Shown: positions 25,580 to 34,312, counted from the stretch's first letter. The stretch: DNA of 64,000 nt from Streptomyces griseus (GCF_001715295.1 NZ_MDKB01000003.1:823954-887953), one strand, 5' to 3'. The notes: generated from the sequence alone by a model not told the origin. Numbers and translations: made by a program.

Positions 25580-26410
25580 TCAGCGGCTCTGGCAGGCCGG
25601 GCACCAGAAGAGGTTGCGGGCCGCCAGGTCCGCCGTACGGATCGCGGTGCCGCAGATGTGGCAGGCCTGGCGGGCGCGGCGGTAGACGTAGACCTCTCCC
25701 CCGTGGTCGTCGACGCGCGGCGGGCGGCCCATGGCCTCGGGCAGGTGCTCGGGGCGGACCGTGTCGATCCGGTTGTTCCGCACGCCCTCGCGCATCAGCT
25801 CGCGGAGGTCGGCCCAGAGGGCGTCCCACTCCCCGCGGGTGAGGTCCTTGCCCGGCCGGTACGGGTCGATGCCGTGCCGGAAGAGGGCCTCGGCACGGTA
25901 GACGTTGCCGACGCCCGCGACGGTCCTCTGGTCCATCAGCAGGGCGGCCACCGTGACGCGGCTGCGGGAGATGCGCCGCCAGGCCCGCTCGCCGTCCTCG
26001 TCGGTGCGCAGCGGGTCCGGGCCGAGCCGGTCGTGTACGGCCTGTTTCTCGGGTCCCGTGATCAGGGCGCAGGTGGTGGGGCCGCGCAGATCGGCGTAGT
26101 GGGCGTCGTTGACCAGACGGAGGCGGACCGTGTCGGTGGGCGGCGGGGCCGGCGCCGCGCCGAAGCCGAGCTTGCCGAACAGGCCGAGGTGGATGTGGAC
26201 CCAGGACGGTCCGCCGCCCACGGCCCCGTTACCGCCGAAGCCGAGGAAGAGGTGCTTGCCGTGGGCGTCGACGGCGGTGAGGGGGCGGCCGTCGAGCAGC
26301 TCCGCGCCCGCGGCGAACTTCCCCTGCGGGCTGCTGACGCGCACCGGCCCGCCGGCGAAACGCTCCTGGTGGTCGGCGGCGAGGCGGTGGATCGTATGCC
26401 CCTCGGGCAC
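25580..26410 (-). CDS. DNA glycosylase/AP lyase of the Fpg/Nei family (Nei2-like)
   Basis: Base-excision repair enzyme, 276 residues from the GTG at 26410 with AGGAGA upstream. After removal of fMet the N-terminus is PEGHTIHRLA, with catalytic Pro and Glu; this form is typical of the Nei2/endonuclease VIII branch of actinobacteria. The H2TH region is around VAGVGNVYRAEALF. The C-terminal zinc finger is CHICGTAIRT with CPAC, including the conserved Arg region (ARNLFWCPAC). It lies 72 bp downstream of rpiB, past a terminator. Confidence 0.9.
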   Translation of the reverse strand: MPEGHTIHRLAADHQERFAGGPVRVSSPQGKFAAGAELLDGRPLTAVDAHGKHLFLGFGGNGAVGGGPSWVHIHLGLFGKLGFGAAPAPPPTDTVRLRLVNDAHYADLRGPTTCALITGPEKQAVHDRLGPDPLRTDEDGERAWRRISRSRVTVAALLMDQRTVAGVGNVYRAEALFRHGIDPYRPGKDLTRGEWDALWADLRELMREGVRNNRIDTVRPEHLPEAMGRPPRVDDHGGEVYVYRRARQACHICGTAIRTADLAARNLFWCPACQSR

Positions 26411-26430
26411 GGTGGATCTCCTGGGACACG

Positions 26431-26464
26431 CCTGTGCCGCCGGGTGGGGACCCGGCGGCACAGG
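26431..26464 (-). terminator. Terminator after rpiB, 15-bp stem
   Basis: 26431-26445 pairs perfectly with 26450-26464 across a GGGG loop, between the rpiB stop and the glycosylase start. Confidence 0.85.
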
Positions 26465-26482
26465 GAAGCGGGTACGGGCGGT

Positions 26483-26971
26483 TCAGCCCTGCTGCGGGTG
26501 GTGCGCCGGAATGGGGGGCAGCTCGCCGGTGGTCTCGTAGGCCGACAGCATCTCGATGCGCCGGGTGTGGCGCTCCTCACCCGAGTACGGGGTGGCCAGG
26601 AAGATCTCGACGAACTTCGTGGCCTCCTCCTGGGTGTGCATCCGGCCGCCGACGGCGACCACGTTGGCGTTGTTGTGCTCACGGCCGAGCGCGGCGGTCT
26701 GCTCGCTCCAGGCGAGTGCGGCGCGTACGCCCTTGACCTTGTTCGCGGCGATCTGCTCGCCGTTGCCGGAGCCGCCGATGACGATGCCGAGGCTGCCCTC
26801 GTCCGCCGCCGTCCGCTCGGCGGCGCGGAGGCAGAACGGCGGGTAGTCGTCCTGGGCGTCGTAGATGTGGGGACCGCAGTCGACGGGCTCGTGGCCGTGG
26901 GCCGTGAGCCACTCGACGAGGTGGTTCTTGAGTTCGTAGCCGGCATGGTCGGAGCCGAGGTACACGCGCAT
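26483..26971 (-). CDS. rpiB: Ribose-5-phosphate isomerase B
   Basis: Interconverts ribose 5-phosphate and ribulose 5-phosphate in the pentose phosphate pathway. 162 residues, beginning MRVYLGSDHAGYELK. The active-site loop GGSGNGEQIAANK carries Glu where proteobacterial enzymes use a Cys, as in the mycobacterial branch, and ERHTRRIEML is the phosphate-binding region. It has a terminator downstream and is divergent from the amino-acid permease gene. Confidence 0.95.
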   Translation of the reverse strand: MRVYLGSDHAGYELKNHLVEWLTAHGHEPVDCGPHIYDAQDDYPPFCLRAAERTAADEGSLGIVIGGSGNGEQIAANKVKGVRAALAWSEQTAALGREHNNANVVAVGGRMHTQEEATKFVEIFLATPYSGEERHTRRIEMLSAYETTGELPPIPAHHPQQG

Positions 26972-27215
26972 GGGGCGAAGTGTGGCACGGACGGGGCGGG
27001 GTAGCCGTCAGCGGGGTCCGGACCGTCGGGCCGCCCACCGGGGCGGCACCGGACCCCGGCTGTGTGCGACGCCACTCCGGCAACGATCGGGTCAAGGAAC
27101 TGGACCAAAGGGTTCCGCTTCCGGTGCCGTCCGGGCTTGAATGCGTGACGCGCCGCGCACCACCCTCGCGACGGCAGGACCGGCACCCGCGATCAGACAC
27201 GTAAGGATTCGATCC

Positions 27216-28658
27216 ATGACGTCGCAGACGACCCTGGAGCAGTCGGGCCACGAGCCCGGTGATCCGGAGCAGCCGCACTCCCCGGACGGTCTCAAGGCCG
27301 GCCTCAAGAACCGCCACCTCTCGATGATCGCCATCGGCGGCGTGATCGGCGCGGGCCTCTTCGTGGGCTCCGGCGCCGGCATCGCGGCCGCGGGCCCCGC
27401 CATTCTCCTGTCGTACGCGCTGGTCGGCCTCATGGTCGTCTTCGTCATGCGGATGCTCGGCGAGATGGCCGTCGCCCGTCCGAGCTCCGGCTCCTTCTCC
27501 GCCTACGCGGACCGGGCCCTGGGCCGCTGGGCGGGCTTCTCGATCGGCTGGCTGTACTGGTTCTTCTGGGTCGTGGTGCTCGCCGTCGAGGCCACGGCGG
27601 GTGCCAAGATCCTTGAGGGCTGGGTCCCGGGCGTGCCGCAGTGGGCCTGGGCCCTGATCGTCATGGTGGTGCTGACGGCGACCAACCTGGTCTCCGTGGG
27701 CTCCTACGGCGAGTTCGAGTTCTGGTTCGCCGGGATCAAGGTCGTGGCGATCGGCGCCTTCGTCGTCGTCGGCCTGCTCGCCGTCTTCGGCGTGCTGCCC
27801 GGCTCGGACGGCGGGGGCTCGGGACTCGCCCATCTCACGGACACCGGCGGCTTCTTCCCCGAGGGCCCGGGCGCCATCCTCACGGGTGTGCTGATGGTCG
27901 TCTTCTCCTTCATGGGCAGTGAGATCGTGACCCTGGCGGCCGGCGAGTCGGAGGACCCGCGGCGCGCGGTCTCCAAGGCCACCAACAGTGTGATCTGGCG
28001 CATCGCCATCTTCTACCTGGGCTCGATCTTCGTCGTCCTGACGCTGCTGCCGTGGAACGACCCCTCGATCGTCGAGGACGGCTCGTACGTCGCCGCGCTG
28101 AACGTCATCGGCATCCCGCACGCCGGCCAGGTCATGGACGTCATCGTGCTGACCGCCGTGCTCTCCTGCCTCAACTCCGGCCTCTACACGGCCTCGCGCA
28201 TGGCCTTCTCGCTCGGGGAGCGGGGCGACGCGCCCCGCTCCTTCGCCAAGGTGAACAGCCGGGGTGTGCCGCAGACGGCCATCCTCTCGTCCGTCGTGTT
28301 CGGCTTCGTGGCCGTGTTCTTCAACTACCAGTGGCCCGACACCGTCTTCCAGTTCCTGCTGAACTCCTCCGGCGCGGTCGCCCTGTTCGTCTGGCTGGTG
28401 ATCTGTTTCACGCAGCTGCGCATGCGGGGCATCATCCTGCGCGAGGCGCCCGAGAAGCTCGTCGTACGGATGTGGCTCTTCCCGTACCTGACGTGGGCGA
28501 CCATCGCGATGATCTCGTTCGTCCTCGTCTACATGCTGACCGACGACGCCGGGCGGGAGCAGGTGCTCCTCTCTCTGCTGGTCGCCGCGCTGGTGGTGGC
28601 CGTCTCCCTGGTACGCGACGCCCGCTCCCGGAAGGCGGAGGCGACCCCGGCCGAGTGA
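27216..28658 (+). CDS. Amino-acid permease, APC superfamily (GabP/AnsP-like), copy 1
   Basis: Proton-coupled amino-acid importer, 480 residues, 12 helices. ATG 27216 is set by AAGGAT upstream. Helix 1 carries the APC substrate-binding GAGLFVGSG motif, preceded by LKNRHLSMIAIGG. LGEMAVARPSSGSFSAYAD is the family loop. The substrate may be gamma-aminobutyrate or another neutral amino acid. A paralogue lies at 30156, beyond bioY, and shares long stretches of sequence. A 19-bp hairpin follows the gene. Confidence 0.92.
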   Translation: MTSQTTLEQSGHEPGDPEQPHSPDGLKAGLKNRHLSMIAIGGVIGAGLFVGSGAGIAAAGPAILLSYALVGLMVVFVMRMLGEMAVARPSSGSFSAYADRALGRWAGFSIGWLYWFFWVVVLAVEATAGAKILEGWVPGVPQWAWALIVMVVLTATNLVSVGSYGEFEFWFAGIKVVAIGAFVVVGLLAVFGVLPGSDGGGSGLAHLTDTGGFFPEGPGAILTGVLMVVFSFMGSEIVTLAAGESEDPRRAVSKATNSVIWRIAIFYLGSIFVVLTLLPWNDPSIVEDGSYVAALNVIGIPHAGQVMDVIVLTAVLSCLNSGLYTASRMAFSLGERGDAPRSFAKVNSRGVPQTAILSSVVFGFVAVFFNYQWPDTVFQFLLNSSGAVALFVWLVICFTQLRMRGIILREAPEKLVVRMWLFPYLTWATIAMISFVLVYMLTDDAGREQVLLSLLVAALVVAVSLVRDARSRKAEATPAE

Positions 28659-28699
28659 CCGGGCGGGACACCTGACGGCAGGAGTCAGGCATCAACCGG

Positions 28700-28741
28700 A
28701 GGCTCTCCTCCGCCGCGCGGCCGCGCGGTGGAGGAGAGCCT
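28700..28741 (+). terminator. Terminator after permease 1
   Basis: 28700-28718 pairs with 28723-28741 (one G-T pair), with a short GC loop, 42 bp after the stop. Confidence 0.85.
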
Positions 28742-29117
28742 CTCCCGTTGGCCCACCGCCTCGTCTCCGCCCGCACCGCCTTCCGCCTGCTGCCTTCCGC
28801 CGTCCGCCTGCCGCCCGGACGCGGGGCCCTCGCCGAGGTCCGGGACCCGGCCGGCGCGCCCAGGGCCCGCGCGACCGGACCCGGGCCTTCAAGGTCCGAC
28901 GCGGACGGGGGACGGCGCCGGGGTCGCCCTTCCGCGACGCGGCCTGCCCGCCGCGGCTGCCCTCCCGCAGGACGGCACGGACGTGGCGCGGTGGTACGGG
29001 CGCCGCACGCGCGCGTCACCGGAGGTCCGGCGCCGGACGTACGGGGCCGGACCGTGGACTTCCCCGTCGGCGGCGGCAACCGCACCCCGGGGGTCTCCAC
29101 GACGCCGGACACGCGAA
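28742..29117. other. GC-rich intergenic region without genes
   Basis: These 376 bp lie between the permease terminator and the bioY terminator. A long plus-strand frame crosses them, but it is arginine/glycine/proline-rich and runs antisense through bioY. I reject it and see nothing else. Confidence 0.6.
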
Positions 29118-29156
29118 AGGCTCGCCGGGTGTGTCGCGTGACGACCCGGCGAGCCT
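29118..29156 (-). terminator. Terminator after bioY
   Basis: The 13-bp stem 29118-29130 with 29144-29156 has a 13-nt loop, 21 bp past the bioY stop. Confidence 0.8.
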
Positions 29157-29176
29157 GTGCGGTGGTCCCTACGGCG

Positions 29177-29770
29177 TCAGCCGCGACGCCCGAGGAGCTT
29201 CCACGAGGCGGGCAGCGCGCCCATGGCCAGGGCGGCCTTGAGGGCGTCGCCGATCAGGAACGGGGTGAGGCCGGCGGCCACGGCGGCGCTCGCCGACATC
29301 CCGGTGGAGAGCGCGAGGTAGGGCACACCGACGGCGTAGATGATCAGCGAGCCCACGGCCATGGTGCCCGCGGTGCGCAGCACGGAGCGGTCACCGCCGC
29401 GACGGGCCAGAGCGCCCGTGACCGTGGCGGCGAGCAGCATGCCCAGGACGTACCCGAAGGAGGCGCCGCCGGCTCCGGAGCTGCCCTCGGAGAACCACGG
29501 CACGCCGGCCATGCCGACGACCGCGTACAGGGCCAGGGCGAGGAAGCCGCGGCGGGCGCCGAGTGCGGTGCCGATGAGCAGCGCGGCGAACGTCTGGCCG
29601 GTGACGGGGACCGGGGAGCCGGGGACGGGCACGGCGATCTGGGCCGCGAGACCGGTGAGCGCGGCACCGCCGGCGACCAGCGCCGTGTCCACGGCGAAGC
29701 GGTGCCGGGCCGCGGGCAGCAGGTCGGCGAGGACCACTCCGGAACGGGTGGGGGCGGCAGCAGTGCTCAT
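29177..29770 (-). CDS. bioY: Biotin transporter substrate-binding subunit BioY
   Basis: ECF-transporter S component that captures biotin. 197 residues with six hydrophobic helices. Family motifs are PVPVTGQTFAALLIG and GYVLGMLLAATVTG, with a conserved Gly/Phe-rich stretch PFLIGDALKAALA near the end. No bioM/bioN or EcfAT genes are adjacent, so it must work alone or with shared ECF modules encoded elsewhere. No biotin-operator sequence that I recognise precedes it. Confidence 0.93.
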   Translation of the reverse strand: MSTAAAPTRSGVVLADLLPAARHRFAVDTALVAGGAALTGLAAQIAVPVPGSPVPVTGQTFAALLIGTALGARRGFLALALYAVVGMAGVPWFSEGSSGAGGASFGYVLGMLLAATVTGALARRGGDRSVLRTAGTMAVGSLIIYAVGVPYLALSTGMSASAAVAAGLTPFLIGDALKAALAMGALPASWKLLGRRG

Positions 29771-30155
29771 CGGGACTCCGCGGGTAGGGCAGCAGGACGG
29801 GTGGGACGGACTGAGGGTGACGTTAGCCGACGGTATATCGCCCGATCACCATCAGCCGCCCACAAAGCGGCGGTTGACGCCTTCGTCGGGTTTCCACAAA
29901 GGGCGGGACTCAATCCCGCAGGGGAGTGATGCTCGTCACGGTGGTGAGCGGTGGGTCGGTCGCGACGGGAGGGAAACAGCTCCATCCCAGGGGACTGTAG
30001 GTTTCCCATAATGGGGTTCCAGAGTAAGGGCCGTAGGCGGGTGTGCACCACGTGTGAGCCCGGTGACCGTATAGCGGACGCCCGTTCCCTGTGAACGGGA
30101 CGCGTGCCCAGACTGTGTGCCGTCCTCCGTCCCGCCCAGTGAACAGAGCCCGTCC
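29771..30155. other. Divergent control region between bioY and permease 2
   Basis: 385 bp without a gene. A direct repeat CCACAAAGSGGCGG-like occurs at 29860-29873 and 29894-29907, 34 bp apart. An inverted repeat CCCGTTC-N5-GAACGGG lies at 30081-30099, about 57 bp before the permease start. Both may bind regulators. I could not fit them to GlnR, PhoP or biotin sites. Confidence 0.45.
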
Positions 30156-31565
30156 ATGTCCCGGACCTCCACGCCGCCGCCCACGGACGCCGCCGCCCCC
30201 GTGGCCGACTCCGCGCTGACCCACGGCCTCAAACAGCGCCACCTGTCGATGATCGCCCTGGGGGGCGTCATCGGGGCCGGCCTGTTCGTCGGCTCCGGGG
30301 CCGGCATCGCCGCCTCCGGCCCCTCGATCGTCGTCGCCTACGGCATCTCGGGCCTGCTGGTCATGTTCGTGATGCGCATGCTCGGCGAGATGTCGGCCGC
30401 CAACCCGGCGTCCGGCTCGTTCTCCGTCCACGCCGAGCGGGCGATCGGGCCGTGGGCGGGCTTCACCGCGGGGTGGGCGTTCTGGGTGCTGCTCTGCGTC
30501 GCCGTCGGCCTGGAGGGCATCGGCGCCGCGCAGATCGTGACGGGCTGGCTGCCCGGCACGCCCGAGTGGGCGTGGGTCGCGCTGTTCATGCTGGTCTTCC
30601 TCGGCACGAACCTGGCCGCCGTGAAGAACTTCGGCGAGTTCGAGTTCTGGTTCGCCGCGCTCAAGGTCATCGCGATCACGCTCTTCCTCGTGCTCGGCGT
30701 GCTCGCGATCCTCGGCGTCCTGCCCGGCACCGACTCCCCCGGCGGCTCGAACCTCACCGGGGAGGGCGGCTTCCTGCCGAACGGTTCGAACGGCTTCATC
30801 ATCGGGCTGCTGGCCTCCGTGTTCGCCTACGGCGGGCTGGAGACGGTCACGATCGCCGCGGCCGAGTCGGAGAACCCGGTGGCGGGTGTCGCCATGGCGG
30901 TGCGCACCGCGATGTGGCGGATCGCGGTCTTCTACGTCGGCTCGATGGCGGTCGTCGTCACCCTCGTACCGTGGGACGACCCGAAGGTCGCCGAGGTGGG
31001 GCCGTTCTACGCCGCCCTCGACCACCTCGGCATCAGCGGCGCCGCCGAGATCATGAACGTCGTCATCCTGGTCGCGCTGCTCTCCGCGATGAACGCCAAC
31101 ATCTACGGCGCCTCGCGCATGGCCTGCTCGCTCGTCGCGCGCGGTCAGGGCCCGAAGCGGCTCGGCACGGTCACCTCGGGTGTGCCCCGCAGGGCGGTAC
31201 TGGTCTCGTCCGCCTTCGGCTTCCTGTGCGTCCTGCTCAGCTACTGGCGTCCGGACGACGTGTTCCCGTGGCTGCTCAACATGATCGGCGCGGTGATCCT
31301 GGTCGTCTGGATCTTCATCGCCGTCTCCCAGCTGGTCCTGCGCCGGCGGCTGGAACGCGAGGCCCCGGACCGGCTCGTCGTCCGCATGTGGCTCTTCCCG
31401 GGCCTCAGCGTCGTGGCGCTCCTCGCCATGGCGGGCATCTTCCTCCTGATGCTGCGCCAGCCGGACACCCGGGACCAGCTCCTGGCCACCGGGGCGCTGA
31501 CCGGGGTGCTGATCGCCGTCGGACTGGTGCGGCAGAGGCGTGCGGCACGCGGCCCCCGCGTCTGA
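30156..31565 (+). CDS. Amino-acid permease, APC superfamily, copy 2
   Basis: 469 residues from ATG 30156 (MSRTSTPPPTDAAAP); a GTG at 30117 would add 13 residues. Twelve helices, with LKQRHLSMIALGG and GAGLFVGSG in helix 1 and LGEMSAANPASGSFSVHAE in the loop, nearly matching permease 1 over the same regions. Divergence is greater in the C-terminal half. It is probably an importer of a different amino acid. No transporter partner or catabolic gene is linked. Confidence 0.92.
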   Translation: MSRTSTPPPTDAAAPVADSALTHGLKQRHLSMIALGGVIGAGLFVGSGAGIAASGPSIVVAYGISGLLVMFVMRMLGEMSAANPASGSFSVHAERAIGPWAGFTAGWAFWVLLCVAVGLEGIGAAQIVTGWLPGTPEWAWVALFMLVFLGTNLAAVKNFGEFEFWFAALKVIAITLFLVLGVLAILGVLPGTDSPGGSNLTGEGGFLPNGSNGFIIGLLASVFAYGGLETVTIAAAESENPVAGVAMAVRTAMWRIAVFYVGSMAVVVTLVPWDDPKVAEVGPFYAALDHLGISGAAEIMNVVILVALLSAMNANIYGASRMACSLVARGQGPKRLGTVTSGVPRRAVLVSSAFGFLCVLLSYWRPDDVFPWLLNMIGAVILVVWIFIAVSQLVLRRRLEREAPDRLVVRMWLFPGLSVVALLAMAGIFLLMLRQPDTRDQLLATGALTGVLIAVGLVRQRRAARGPRV

Positions 31566-31886
31566 GGGCGGGTAGCGGGGTGCGCTCCGCCCAGGGCGTA
31601 CTCCGCAAGGAGCGCGGTCCGCCCCGAGGGGGCGGGCCCGGTGGCGTCCGGAGCGCGCACGACCGGCGGGTGGGGGCCGGCCCCGGGCACGCGGCGTGGG
31701 GCGTGCCCGGCGTCCCCGGACGGGCGGGACGGCCCGAGAAGCACGAGGGCTCCCGCACGTCCCGGCGGGTGCGCGACGACCGCTACGGCGCCTCGCCGCG
31801 TTGCCGCGCTTGCGGACACCCCCGAGCCGTGCGCCGCACCGCATCCGGCACCGCGCGCCGTCCCACCGGGAACGGCCGGACAGCCC
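31566..31886. other. GC-rich intergenic region without genes
   Basis: 321 bp between the convergent permease 2 and the unknown-function gene. Several short GC inverted repeats could terminate both, but none stands out. No coding frame looks real. Confidence 0.5.
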
Positions 31887-32957
31887 TCAGTCGCCGCCGC
31901 CCCCTCCGTCGCCGCCCCCGCCGCCGTCGCCGCCGTCGCCTCCTCCGCCGGAGTCACCCGCGTCGCCGCCGTCCGCGCCCCAGCCGTCCCCGCCGCCGGG
32001 TTCGTTGTCGTCACGGCCGACGCCGAGGTTGCTGAACCAGGGGCGGTCCCACGCGAAATCGGTGGCGATCGGCTCGCCCCCCGCGTCCCGGGACCGCTCC
32101 GCCCGGAAGCGCGCCGCGCCGGTCGTATCCCCGAGTCCGAAGGTCACCGCGAAGACCTGGGCCATGACGGCGTCCAGCGGGTCGGCGCTCTCGTAGCGCA
32201 CGGGGGCCAGGGGCAGCAGGACCGTGCCCGGCTCTCGTGCCGGGCGGCGCGGGGGACGGGCCAGCAGGGCGACGCGCCGCTCGTCGCGCAGCAGCCACGA
32301 GCTCGTGGCGTTCTCCCGCCGCAGCGTCCAGCGCTGACCGGGCAGCCGCACCTCGACCGTGCTCCGGGACTTGCGCAGCTTCTTCCTGAGTTCGAGCTCC
32401 GCCGCCACGTCACCGACGGTCAGCCGCAGGCCGCCGGAGAGGCCACCCGCGGCCCCGCGGAAACCGCGCGGGGCGCGTATCCGTACGGTCGGGGCCTGTG
32501 GCCCCCATACGTCCACCCGGACCAGGCGGCGGTCCACGGCGACCGTGACGGGTCCGGCGGGGCCGGGAGCGGCCCTCCGCGCGATCCACAGCGGTACGCC
32601 CTCGGCCCTGGCCCGGTCCGCCAAGGCGGCGGCCTGCTCCGGCCCACCGCACCGCCGTACCGCGAGCTCGCCCAACGCCCGTGCGAAAGAAGCGGCCTGA
32701 CGCGCCCTCACCGGCCTCGCGGTGCCGGTCACCCGGGTCACCGGCACGACTCCGGCACCCTCCGCGAGCCGCTCCAGCGGACGCTCCGCCCCACCGCCTC
32801 CCAGCCAGCATCCGCGCACGTACGCCTCCGCCATGGCTCCGAGGTTCAGCTCGTCCAGCGGGGTGGTCCCGCCACCCCCGCGCAGCCGGTCCGCCGTCAG
32901 CTCCACCGTTCTCGCCAGCGGATTCCACGACCGCTCGCCGTAGAGCACCTCGCTCAT
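31887..32957 (-). CDS. Protein of unknown function with Gly/Asp-rich C-terminal tail
   Basis: 356 residues, MSEVLYGERSWNPLARTVEL onward, with no signal peptide or membrane helix. The body (1-320) is Arg/Ala/Gly-rich with a beta-rich central part (PVTVAVDRRLVRVDVWG and QRWTLRRENATSSWLL). That part resembles the scramblase/phospholipid-binding-like beta strands seen in LURP/Tubby-type folds, but this is only an impression. The last ~35 residues are almost only Gly and Asp, with GGGGDGGDGGGGGD-type repeats, and follow an FSNLGVGRDDNEPGGG linker. Codon use is typical of the genome. I do not recognise the family. Confidence 0.7.
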   Translation of the reverse strand: MSEVLYGERSWNPLARTVELTADRLRGGGGTTPLDELNLGAMAEAYVRGCWLGGGGAERPLERLAEGAGVVPVTRVTGTARPVRARQAASFARALGELAVRRCGGPEQAAALADRARAEGVPLWIARRAAPGPAGPVTVAVDRRLVRVDVWGPQAPTVRIRAPRGFRGAAGGLSGGLRLTVGDVAAELELRKKLRKSRSTVEVRLPGQRWTLRRENATSSWLLRDERRVALLARPPRRPAREPGTVLLPLAPVRYESADPLDAVMAQVFAVTFGLGDTTGAARFRAERSRDAGGEPIATDFAWDRPWFSNLGVGRDDNEPGGGDGWGADGGDAGDSGGGGDGGDGGGGGDGGGGGD

Positions 32958-33017
32958 GACACCCCCATGTCCCTGTCAGGTCACCCGACGGGACCCACCC
33001 TCACACACCTCCCGCGG

Positions 33018-33474
33018 TCAGGTGAGGGCGAGTTCCGTCAACGGCAGCCGACGGCCGGGGACGGACCCCGAGGGGACCGTCCCGACGCGCACCGCGCCCA
33101 TCGCCGCGCGCAGGGGCCCGGCGCCCGGGTCCGCGTCGACGGTGGAGCACGACGAAACCGGGCCGCCGGGCCCGCTCCGCCGTGTGCTCGGGGAGCAGCC
33201 TGCCCACGCCCCCGCCGATGGTGTCCGGCTCGACGAACATCGTGCCCAGGGCGCCCCGGGGCGGCTCGCCGTCCAGCACGGTGAAGCCGAGGACCCCGCC
33301 GCCCCGCTCCGCCACCGCCGTACGTCGCGCCGGCACGTCCTGCGGGCGTACGGCGAGCTCCTCGCGGCAGGCTTCCATGAGCGCCTCGCCGTAACCCCGG
33401 TGCGCCGTGGACCGCAGAGCAGGTGCGGTCAGCGCGGCCGCCTCGCCGGGCCGGCCGTCCCGTACGTACGGCAT
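33018..33474 (-). pseudogene. GNAT acetyltransferase broken by a +1 frameshift
   Basis: The reading frame from ATG 33474 (ribosome-binding site CAGGGGAG) gives MPYVRDGRPGEAAALTAPAL and a GNAT core, GTMFVEPDTIGGGVGRLL, up to GFVVL near 33150. There the frame turns into arginine-rich nonsense. Removing one C at 33141-33150 (CTCCACC to CTCACC) restores TVDADPGAGPLRAAMGAVRV and then RLPLTELALT to a stop at 33018. That is the expected end of this family (TVDADP...AMGAxRVG). So it is either a pseudogene or a sequencing error. The repaired length is about 152 residues. Confidence 0.8.
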
Positions 33475-33547
33475 CGGTCTCCCCTGATCTCCCGTCACTC
33501 CCCGGCCTTACGCACGACCGGCCCCCATCCCGGGGCTCCTTTTGATA

Positions 33548-33597
33548 GCCTCCAATTGCGAGTGACTTGCAATAACAACCATGCTGCAGTTGGAGGC
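33548..33597 (+). promoter_or_regulatory. Inverted repeat that can sequester the sodF ribosome-binding site
   Basis: GCCTCCAATTGC (33548-33559) and GCAGTTGGAGGC (33586-33597) are complementary except for one position. The right arm contains the GGAGG of sodF; the left arm includes the first four bases of the Nur box. Any transcript starting upstream of 33548 would hide the ribosome-binding site. Confidence 0.5.
33556..33572 (+). promoter_or_regulatory. Nur (nickel regulator) box upstream of sodF
   Basis: TTGCGA-GTGAC-TTGCAA, one mismatch from the published Nur consensus tTGCaa-N5-ttGCAA. In Streptomyces coelicolor Ni-bound Nur represses sodF and indirectly switches the cell to the Ni-type enzyme SodN. 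The position, 35 bp upstream of the sodF start, fits repression. Confidence 0.8.
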
Positions 33598-33606
33598 TTC
33601 GCACTC

Positions 33607-34248
33607 ATGGCCACGTACACGCTCCCGGAACTCCCGTACGACTACGCGGCGCTCGAACCGGTCATCAACCCGCAGATCATCGAGCTCCACCACGACAAGC
33701 ACCACGCCGCGTACGTCAAGGGGGCCAACGACACCCTGGAGCAGTTGGAGGAAGCGCGTGACAAGGGCGCCTGGGGCGCAGTCAACGGTCTCCAGAAGAG
33801 CCTCGCCTTCCACCTCTCCGGCCACATCCTCCACTCGATCTACTGGCACAACATGAGCGGTGACGGCGGGGGCGAGCCGCTCGCCGCGGACGGTGTGGGG
33901 GACCTGGCGGACGCCATCGCCGAGTCCTTCGGCTCGTACGCCGGCTTCAAGGCCCAGCTGACCAAGGCGGCCGCCACCACCCAGGGCTCCGGCTGGGGCG
34001 TCCTCGCCTACGAGCCGCTCAGCGGGAAGCTGATCGTCGAGCAGGTCTACGACCACCAGGGCAACGTCGGCCAGGGCTCCGTCCCGATCCTGGTGTTCGA
34101 CGCCTGGGAGCACGCCTTCTACCTGCAGTACAAGAACCAGAAGGTGGACTTCATCGAGGCCATGTGGCGCGTCGTCGACTGGCAGGACGTGGCGAAGCGG
34201 TACGCCGCGGCGAAGGAGCGCGGGGACGTGCTCCTGCTCGCCCCCTGA
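33607..34248 (+). CDS. sodF: Superoxide dismutase, Fe(-Zn) type
   Basis: Dismutates superoxide in the cytoplasm. 213 residues starting MATYTLPELPYDYAALEP; GGAGG lies 9-10 bp upstream of ATG 33607. Metal ligands are His28 (ELHHDKHH), His76 (GHILHSIYW), and Asp and His of VFDAWEHAFYLQY. It is regulated by nickel through the Nur box upstream. In S. coelicolor an sRNA from the sodN 3' UTR also pairs near the sodF start; whether it exists here cannot be seen from this window. It ends in a bidirectional hairpin. Confidence 0.96.
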   Translation: MATYTLPELPYDYAALEPVINPQIIELHHDKHHAAYVKGANDTLEQLEEARDKGAWGAVNGLQKSLAFHLSGHILHSIYWHNMSGDGGGEPLAADGVGDLADAIAESFGSYAGFKAQLTKAAATTQGSGWGVLAYEPLSGKLIVEQVYDHQGNVGQGSVPILVFDAWEHAFYLQYKNQKVDFIEAMWRVVDWQDVAKRYAAAKERGDVLLLAP

Positions 34249-34312
34249 CAGCCGCAGTCGTCCTGCCCCGTGATCGTCTTCTCAGCCTTCACCCGGCAGG
34301 CGGAACAACGGA

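Noticed and set aside
28748..29929. A 393-codon plus-strand frame through the bioY region.
   Set aside because: Its composition is low complexity and it runs antisense through bioY.
29990..30030. A GlnR-like site upstream of permease 2 (GGAAACC and GGAACC blocks).
   Set aside because: The two blocks are 15 bp apart rather than the 11 bp of the GlnR consensus, and the GTnAC halves are missing.
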